From MAG-121220-bin8 sp964433845 (GTDB taxonomy: Bacteria; Bacteroidota; Bacteroidia; Flavobacteriales; Flavobacteriaceae), in contig CAYSTA010000027.1 of assembly GCA_964433845.1 (NCBI GenBank), positions 1-21,600 of the forward strand: a stretch of 21,600 nucleotides of DNA. The letters are read 5' to 3'. Within the stretch, counting starts at the first letter, position 1, and the number at the start of each line of letters is the position of its first letter. The notes under the pieces were generated by a model that made no database searches, was not told the origin of the DNA, and worked only from the letters and a program-made list of their open reading frames with translations. This document shows, in pieces, positions 16,182-21,600 of this stretch. Made by a program: the position numbers and the translations under genes.

Positions 16182-18457
16182 TCTTTAAATTTAGCTTTCT
16201 TTTGAGCGTCTACCACAGCTACTGCTGACATATTTACCATCTCTTCTACACTAGCTCCTAATTGTACTACGTGAACCGCCTTAGACATTCCCATCATGAT
16301 TGGACCTATAGAAAGTGCTTCATCTAATTCTTTAATTACTTTATAATTAGTGTTAGCTGAATCTAAATTTGGGAATATTAATGTATTAACATTTTTTCCT
16401 GCAAGTTTAGAGTATGAAAATTTATCTTTAAACATTTCCTTGTTTAAAGCAAAATCAGATTGTACTTCACCATCTACATTTAGATCTGGAAAATTTCTAT
16501 GTAAAAACTTTACAGCTTGATTAACTTTTAAAGCCATAGCATGATTGGATGATCCAAAATTAGAATATGATAACATGGCTATATTCGGCTCCATTCCAAA
16601 CATTCTTACAGTTTCTGCTGTCATTTTAGCTATAATAGCCAAATCCTTAGCACTTGGATCAATATTTATAGAAGTATCTGATAAAAATAAAGGTCCTTTA
16701 TTAGTAATCATTAAGTTAGTAGTTGCTACTTTGTTAACTCCTGGCATTTTCCCTATTACTTCTAACATTGGTTTTACTGTTACTGGATAGCTTCTAGAAT
16801 ATCCTGATATTAATGCATCTGCATCACCACTTAAAAGCATCATTGCAGAATATGAGTTTCTCTGTTTCATTTTATTTACAGCTTCAAACAAAGTAACTCC
16901 TTTTCTTCTTCTAATTTCCCAATATTTCTGTCCATATTTCTCTCTATTTGAAAGTTCTTCATCAGACTTTGGATCAATAATTGGTATATCATCCTCAAAT
17001 TCAATCTGAGTCTTTAGCTCAAGAATTACCTCCTTATCGCCTAATAAAATCGGGTAACCTATTCCTTCCTCATGAACAATTTGGGCCGCTTTTAAAACAT
17101 CTAAATGATCTGCCTCTGCAAAAATGATTGATTTAGGATTTGCTTTTGCTCTATTAGTTAGAAGTCTTACAATTTTCTTGTCATTTCCTAATCTTAAATG
17201 TAATTCTTCCTCATATTTATCCCAACATTCAATAGGATCTTGTGCCACTCCTGATTCCATGGCAGCTTTTGCAACTTGAGGAGGGATTTTAGTAATTAAC
17301 CTAGGGTCAAACGGCTTAGGGATTATATAATTTCTTCCAAACGTGAGCTTTGTTTTGTCATATGCTATATTAACAAATTCTGGTACTGTTTCTTTAGCTA
17401 GAGAAGCTAATGCTTTTACTGCTGCCATCTTCATTTTATCATTAATTTTTGTTGCCTTAACATCTAAAGCGCCTCTAAAAATAAACGGAAATCCTAATAC
17501 ATTATTAACTTGATTTGGGTGGTCAGATCTTCCAGTAGCCATAATAATATCATCTCTAGTTTTCATAGCTAAATCATATCTTATTTCTGGATCTGGGTTG
17601 GCCATTGCAAAGACTATAGGATTTTTTGCCATAGACAAAAGCATTTTAGAAGTAAGCATATTAGCCTTTGAAAGTCCTATAAAAACATCGCTCTTTTTAA
17701 CAGCTTGTTCAAGAGTATTAATTTTTTTACTAGTCGCAAATTCTTTCTTTTGTGGAGATAAATCTTTCCTGTTATCTCTAATAACTCCTTTACTGTCAGT
17801 CATTATAATATTGTTAGAATTTAACCCAAAAGCTTTATACATTCTTGTGCAAGATATTGCTGCAGCACCCGCTCCACAAACTACCATTTTAATATCTTCA
17901 ATCTTTTTATCAGCAATTTCTAGTGCATTTAATAATGCTGCACAAGAAATGATTGCTGTACCATGTTGGTCATCATGCATTACCGGTATGTCTAATTCCT
18001 CAGAAAGTCTTTTTTCTATTTCAAAGGCCTCGGGAGCTTTAATATCTTCCAAATTTATTCCGCCAAAAGTTGGAGAGATATTTTTAACTGTTTCAATAAA
18101 CTTTTCAGTGTCTTTAGCATCAACCTCAATATCAAAAACATCTATTCCAGCAAAAATCTTAAATAATAATGCTTTTCCTTCCATTACTGGCTTAGAAGCT
18201 TCTGGACCTATGTCGCCAAGTCCTAAAACTGCTGTTCCGTTTGATATTACAGCAACTAAGTTTCCTTTAGAAGTATATTTGTATACATTATTAATGTCTT
18301 TATCTATTTCTTTGCATGGGTGAGCAACTCCAGGAGAATATGCTAAAGATAAATCCCTTTGGGTATTATATTTAGTTGTAGGGATTACTTCTATTTTACC
18401 AGGTTTTGGCTTAGCGTGATACACTAATGCTTCTTTTCTATATTTATTGTTTTTCAT
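16178..18457 (-). CDS. maeB: NADP-dependent malic enzyme with C-terminal phosphotransacetylase-like domain
   Basis: This 759-aa enzyme converts malate and NADP to pyruvate, CO2 and NADPH in the cytoplasm. The malic enzyme part (about 1-425) shows YSPGVAHPC (from Tyr40), EGKALLFK with Lys95, the metal ligands in NLEDI (Glu137, Asp138), HDDQHGTA with Asp162, and the Rossmann loop GAGAAAIS (195-202). The rest (about 430-759) is a phosphate acetyltransferase-like domain (SIIFAEADHLDVLKAA, GDADALISGYSRSYP, GPIMMGMSKAVHVVQ). In the E. coli MaeB type this domain is regulatory and not a proven transacetylase. The length is that of the family. It is the first gene of the minus-strand group, overlaps ruvA by 4 bases, and diverges from the plus-strand secreted-protein gene. 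Confidence 0.95.
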   Translation of the reverse strand: MKNNKYRKEALVYHAKPKPGKIEVIPTTKYNTQRDLSLAYSPGVAHPCKEIDKDINNVYKYTSKGNLVAVISNGTAVLGLGDIGPEASKPVMEGKALLFKIFAGIDVFDIEVDAKDTEKFIETVKNISPTFGGINLEDIKAPEAFEIEKRLSEELDIPVMHDDQHGTAIISCAALLNALEIADKKIEDIKMVVCGAGAAAISCTRMYKAFGLNSNNIIMTDSKGVIRDNRKDLSPQKKEFATSKKINTLEQAVKKSDVFIGLSKANMLTSKMLLSMAKNPIVFAMANPDPEIRYDLAMKTRDDIIMATGRSDHPNQVNNVLGFPFIFRGALDVKATKINDKMKMAAVKALASLAKETVPEFVNIAYDKTKLTFGRNYIIPKPFDPRLITKIPPQVAKAAMESGVAQDPIECWDKYEEELHLRLGNDKKIVRLLTNRAKANPKSIIFAEADHLDVLKAAQIVHEEGIGYPILLGDKEVILELKTQIEFEDDIPIIDPKSDEELSNREKYGQKYWEIRRRKGVTLFEAVNKMKQRNSYSAMMLLSGDADALISGYSRSYPVTVKPMLEVIGKMPGVNKVATTNLMITNKGPLFLSDTSINIDPSAKDLAIIAKMTAETVRMFGMEPNIAMLSYSNFGSSNHAMALKVNQAVKFLHRNFPDLNVDGEVQSDFALNKEMFKDKFSYSKLAGKNVNTLIFPNLDSANTNYKVIKELDEALSIGPIMMGMSKAVHVVQLGASVEEMVNMSAVAVVDAQKKAKFKE

Positions 18458-18651
18458 TTATAAAAAGGGTTGTTCCTATTCATATCTAATATATAAATTT
18501 ATAAAAAGGATATTCAATTACATAGAAAAACCAAACTATTATCAGAATATTTAAACCCCTGATTTTAGTTTTTTTATATAACAAAAAAAGAAGTGCTATT
18601 GTTTATTTTTAAATATAACTCTTAAGTTTACACAAAATTATAATTAGAGGT
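18458..18651. other. 194-base divergent intergenic region between maeB and the large secreted-protein gene
   Basis: This very AT-rich stretch must hold the promoters of both flanking genes. On the plus strand a TTG/TAAGTTTA pair is listed separately. On the minus strand I find only partial -7 matches: TAAATTTA, inside a 12-bp palindrome TATAAATTTATA at 18492-18503, and TAGTTTG at about 18533-18539. Neither has a well-spaced TTG, so the maeB promoter is not assigned. No RNA gene or strong hairpin was seen. Confidence 0.6.
18599..18630 (+). promoter_or_regulatory. candidate promoter of the large secreted-protein gene
   Basis: A TTG at 18599-18601 is followed after 21 bases by TAAGTTTA at 18623-18630, one base off TAnnTTTG. 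Transcription would start near 18637, giving a leader of about 15 bases before the TTG start codon. The spacing is right, but the last base of the -7 element does not match. Confidence 0.4.
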
Positions 18652-21600
18652 TTGAAAAAATCATTTCTATTACTGTTTTTATTATTGATTGTTTCTGGAG
18701 TTCAAGCTCAACTTAGTAAGGTTCATTATATCCCACCAATGGCTGCTACAGATGATCCTGGAGATCAGTGGATGTATATCTCCACACCTAGTGAAAGTGG
18801 AGTGAAATACACAGTTAAAATTGGTGGAATTTTAGGAGTAACAAATGAATCGGGAACCATATTTGCTGAAGGTGAGGTTTCTAATTCAAATCCTGTAGCA
18901 ATTGAATTAGCTCAAGATCCTGGTAATAATAATGGTTGGTGGAGTAATCTTTTTGTAGAGTCATCTGAAACTGAACAAGTTTTAAATAAAGGGTTCATAA
19001 TTGAAGCTGAATCTGAAGTATATATTTCCGTACGTGCAAATTCAGATGGTCAACAATATCAAGCAGGTGCTCTTGTAAGTAAAGGTACATCTGGTTTAGG
19101 CACAAGGTTTCGTGCTGGAATGTTCCAAAATCAAAATTCTTCACACATTGGTTTTATTTCAGCAATGGCAAGTGAAGATCTAACTGAACTAACATTTACT
19201 TTTACAAAAAGTATGGAAACAATTGGAGGTCCTAAGATTATAGGGTCGCCCTTAGTTGTTTCTTTAAATAAGGGAGAAAGTTATATTTTAGCGAGCCAGG
19301 GAGGATTGGGTAATGAATTAATAGGAACATTATTAACCTCAAACAAACCAATTGCAGTAAATACTGGTTCTGCTAGTGGAAGTTTTGCAACTCAATCAGG
19401 AGGTCAAGATTACGGAATAGATCAAATAGTTGGGTCTGATTTAGTAGGATCAGAATATATATTTATTAGAGGAAATGGATATGATGGATGGGAAAATGTA
19501 TTAATCATTGCTGATCAAGATAATACAGAAATTTTAGTTAATGGAGAATCATATGGAACACTTGCTAAAGCTGGAGACTACTTTTTAATTGAAGGTGGTC
19601 AATATAGTTCAAATACTGCTGGGGCAAACATGTATGTTAGTGCTAAAGATTTAGATCATAAATTATTTGCATTTCAAGGAACAGGTAGTGTTTACGATTC
19701 TGCTAATGCGCCAGCTGCAAATCAAGGAATGTTTTTTGTTCCTCCTTTGAATTGTTCTACAAAGGGAGATGTAAATAATATAGCAAGTATTGATAAAGTA
19801 GGAAATAAAACTTTTGAAGGAGCTGTATCTTTCATCACTAAAAAAAATGCTACTATTTCGATAAATAATACTGCAATTGAGAATTTTAGTGAAGTTACTG
19901 GCCCTTCCAATGTTACTGGAAATGAGAACTACGTAACCTATATGGTTAAACAATTAACTGGAGATATTTCAGTTACTGGCAGTGATGAGCTATATGTGGC
20001 GTACTTTAATTATAGTGGAGCTGCAACAACTGGTGGATTTTATTCTGGATTTGCTGCTCCTCCTGAGATAATTTACGATGTCGAACTTGAATTACTTGGC
20101 TCATGTATCAAACAAAATGGTGAGTCTAACATTATTTTAACAGCATCTAAAATTGAAAATTTTGATAGCATAAGGTGGCTAATTGAAGATGCAGAAGGAA
20201 AATATGTTCCAACGGGAAATACTGAAACAATATTTAAACCAACCATTCCAGGGTCTTATAAATTAGAAGGAGTTTTAGAATGTTCCAATCTTAATTTTCT
20301 TTCTAATAAAATAGTAGTAAGTGTATGTCCTACAGATTCTGATCAAGATGGTATTATAGATAACATTGATATAGATAATGATAATGATGGAATTAGTAAT
20401 TCTATAGAATCTTTTGGGAATGCTAAGATTAATCTAACAAATGAAGTAAGTCCATCTATTAAATTTGATAAAGATGGATCTATCAATACTTCCATTTTAG
20501 AAAATGGAGGCGTAATTACCAGTATTCCTGAAGCTGTTAATAAATTTGAAGGGGGAGAAAATGGAGTATTTAAAACTACTGTTTTATCTGGTACTGATGT
20601 TCAAATAAATTATACGCTATCCTTTAATGAAAAATTAAATATAAAATTAATAGATAATCCTGATGAAACTGAAAACAATAATGAAGACGTCTTTTCTATA
20701 AAGGTTTTCCCTGCTACGCAAAACATTACAGTTTTGGATCCAAATGATAATATTTTGGTGGACACTAATTTTGATGAACAATTTGAAACAGGAATATCTA
20801 ATTATACAGGCAACGAAATTATTTTTAAACAAAACATTAATGCCGGTAGCACAATTGACTATAGTTTTGTTGCAAGTGAAGTTACAGGGATTTCAATAAC
20901 TCAAAAAAGAACAAATAATACAACTAATGGAGTGTTTAGTGGAATCATTTCTATTGAAAATTATTCTATTGATACAGATGATGATACTATAATGGATTAT
21001 TTAGATTTAGATAGTGATGGAGATGGCTGCAATGATGTAATTGAAGCAGGGTTTAAAGATGAGGATGGAAATGGAATGGTAGGGATAGGTGTTCCAACAA
21101 CTGAAAATAATGGAGTTGATAATAATGGAGGAATTACAGGACATGATTATTCTGTTGAACCGTTAAAAGATAGTAACGGAATTTATTTCTTTCAAAAAGT
21201 AAGTTCTCCTGTAAAAATTAATTCAATTCCTGTCTCCACAACAGCCTGTCAAGAGGGAGTTAGTGCTACTTTTAGTGTGGGTGCAGAAACATTAGACAAT
21301 CCATCATTTTCATGGCAAATTTATAATGTTAATTCTTCAAATTTTGAGCCTTGGGATGACTTAACTGATTCAGACGCTTATTCAGGAACCCAAACATCCA
21401 GTTTAACAGTTAATAATGTAACTGCAACAATGAATGGAAATAAATTTAGGGCTCTAGTGAGTTCCGATCAATATTTATGTCCAACAAAAAGTGATGAAGC
21501 TATTTTAACTGTTTTTGAGAAGCTTCCAGTTGCAAATTCAGTTAGCAATATCGTAAAATGTGATGACAACTCTGTTGGTGATGATAAAGATGGGTTTATT
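18652..21600 (+). CDS. large secreted surface protein, probable type IX secretion cargo (C-terminus beyond right edge)
   Basis: The frame stays open for 983 codons to the window edge. The start is inferred as TTG at 18652 (leading to MKKSFLLLF), preceded by AGAGG; no ATG lies between the upstream stop at 18616 and the signal peptide. The signal peptide spans residues 1-20 (VSGVQAQ end). Residues about 21-480 resemble an IgGFc-binding-like domain (SNKPIAVNTGSASG, FAFQGTGSVYDSA, GMFFVPPLNC). Asp-rich thrombospondin type 3-like calcium sites lie near 562-587 (DSDQDGIIDNIDIDNDNDG) and 774-813 (LDLDSDGDGCNDV). An Ig-like stretch covers about 862-953, and KCDDNSVGDDKDGF begins a module usually repeated before type B sorting domains. 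The sorting domain itself is not visible. SprA is encoded nearby. It is likely an adhesin or cell-surface protein. Confidence 0.85.
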   Translation, partial: MKKSFLLLFLLLIVSGVQAQLSKVHYIPPMAATDDPGDQWMYISTPSESGVKYTVKIGGILGVTNESGTIFAEGEVSNSNPVAIELAQDPGNNNGWWSNLFVESSETEQVLNKGFIIEAESEVYISVRANSDGQQYQAGALVSKGTSGLGTRFRAGMFQNQNSSHIGFISAMASEDLTELTFTFTKSMETIGGPKIIGSPLVVSLNKGESYILASQGGLGNELIGTLLTSNKPIAVNTGSASGSFATQSGGQDYGIDQIVGSDLVGSEYIFIRGNGYDGWENVLIIADQDNTEILVNGESYGTLAKAGDYFLIEGGQYSSNTAGANMYVSAKDLDHKLFAFQGTGSVYDSANAPAANQGMFFVPPLNCSTKGDVNNIASIDKVGNKTFEGAVSFITKKNATISINNTAIENFSEVTGPSNVTGNENYVTYMVKQLTGDISVTGSDELYVAYFNYSGAATTGGFYSGFAAPPEIIYDVELELLGSCIKQNGESNIILTASKIENFDSIRWLIEDAEGKYVPTGNTETIFKPTIPGSYKLEGVLECSNLNFLSNKIVVSVCPTDSDQDGIIDNIDIDNDNDGISNSIESFGNAKINLTNEVSPSIKFDKDGSINTSILENGGVITSIPEAVNKFEGGENGVFKTTVLSGTDVQINYTLSFNEKLNIKLIDNPDETENNNEDVFSIKVFPATQNITVLDPNDNILVDTNFDEQFETGISNYTGNEIIFKQNINAGSTIDYSFVASEVTGISITQKRTNNTTNGVFSGIISIENYSIDTDDDTIMDYLDLDSDGDGCNDVIEAGFKDEDGNGMVGIGVPTTENNGVDNNGGITGHDYSVEPLKDSNGIYFFQKVSSPVKINSIPVSTTACQEGVSATFSVGAETLDNPSFSWQIYNVNSSNFEPWDDLTDSDAYSGTQTSSLTVNNVTATMNGNKFRALVSSDQYLCPTKSDEAILTVFEKLPVANSVSNIVKCDDNSVGDDKDGFI

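Noticed and set aside
17598..18323. 241-codon plus-strand open frame opposite maeB
   Set aside because: It is antisense to the highly conserved malic enzyme domain; the hydrophobic Ser/Ile-rich translation is what the reverse strand of this gene gives, and no start context supports it.
19663..19953. Minus-strand open frames inside the large secreted-protein gene (also 19722-19910 and 20647-20832)
   Set aside because: They are antisense shadows of a continuous 983-codon frame with signal peptide and domain features.

Overview
The window is an AT-rich chromosomal segment (roughly 30% G+C by eye) from a member of the Bacteroidota, most likely a marine member of the Flavobacteriaceae. The evidence is a full-length SprA (type IX secretion outer-membrane translocon), a large secreted protein of the type IX cargo style, a glutamate/proline-rich TonB, and several TAnnTTTG promoter elements typical of this phylum. 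No RNA gene, CRISPR array, insertion sequence, prophage or attachment site was seen. Genes are tightly packed, with many 0-10 base gaps or overlaps.

Layout by transcription, reading the minus strand from right to left: maeB (NADP malic enzyme) overlaps ruvA, and sprA (2377 aa) follows 4 bases later. A short gap with a promoter precedes gcvH, vanZ-like and tonB. A second promoter precedes a cytochrome c oxidase assembly and accessory cluster: ctaB, a 192-aa subunit III, a 326-aa subunit III, subunit IV, a cysteine-less SCO-like protein, a true SCO1/SenC copper chaperone, a DUF420 membrane protein, and a 59-aa CxxC membrane protein. Oxidase subunits I and II are not here, so this cluster must serve core subunits encoded elsewhere. 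A third promoter, overlapped by a 19-bp inverted repeat, precedes a small lipoprotein, a PadR regulator and a double-PspC membrane protein cut by the left edge.

On the plus strand, divergent from maeB across a 194-base gap, is the first 983 codons of a very large secreted protein cut by the right edge. It has a signal peptide, an IgGFc-binding-like N-terminal region, two Asp-rich thrombospondin type 3-like calcium-binding stretches, an Ig-like region and the start of a CDD..DGF module. It is a plausible substrate of the secretion system whose channel (SprA) is encoded close by.

Most of the window is conserved flavobacterial housekeeping and envelope biology. The less described items are the cysteine-less SCO paralogue beside the true SCO, the 59-aa CxxC protein ending the oxidase cluster, and the palindrome-controlled lipoprotein/PadR/PspC operon. 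I did not find a wholly new defence or mobile system.
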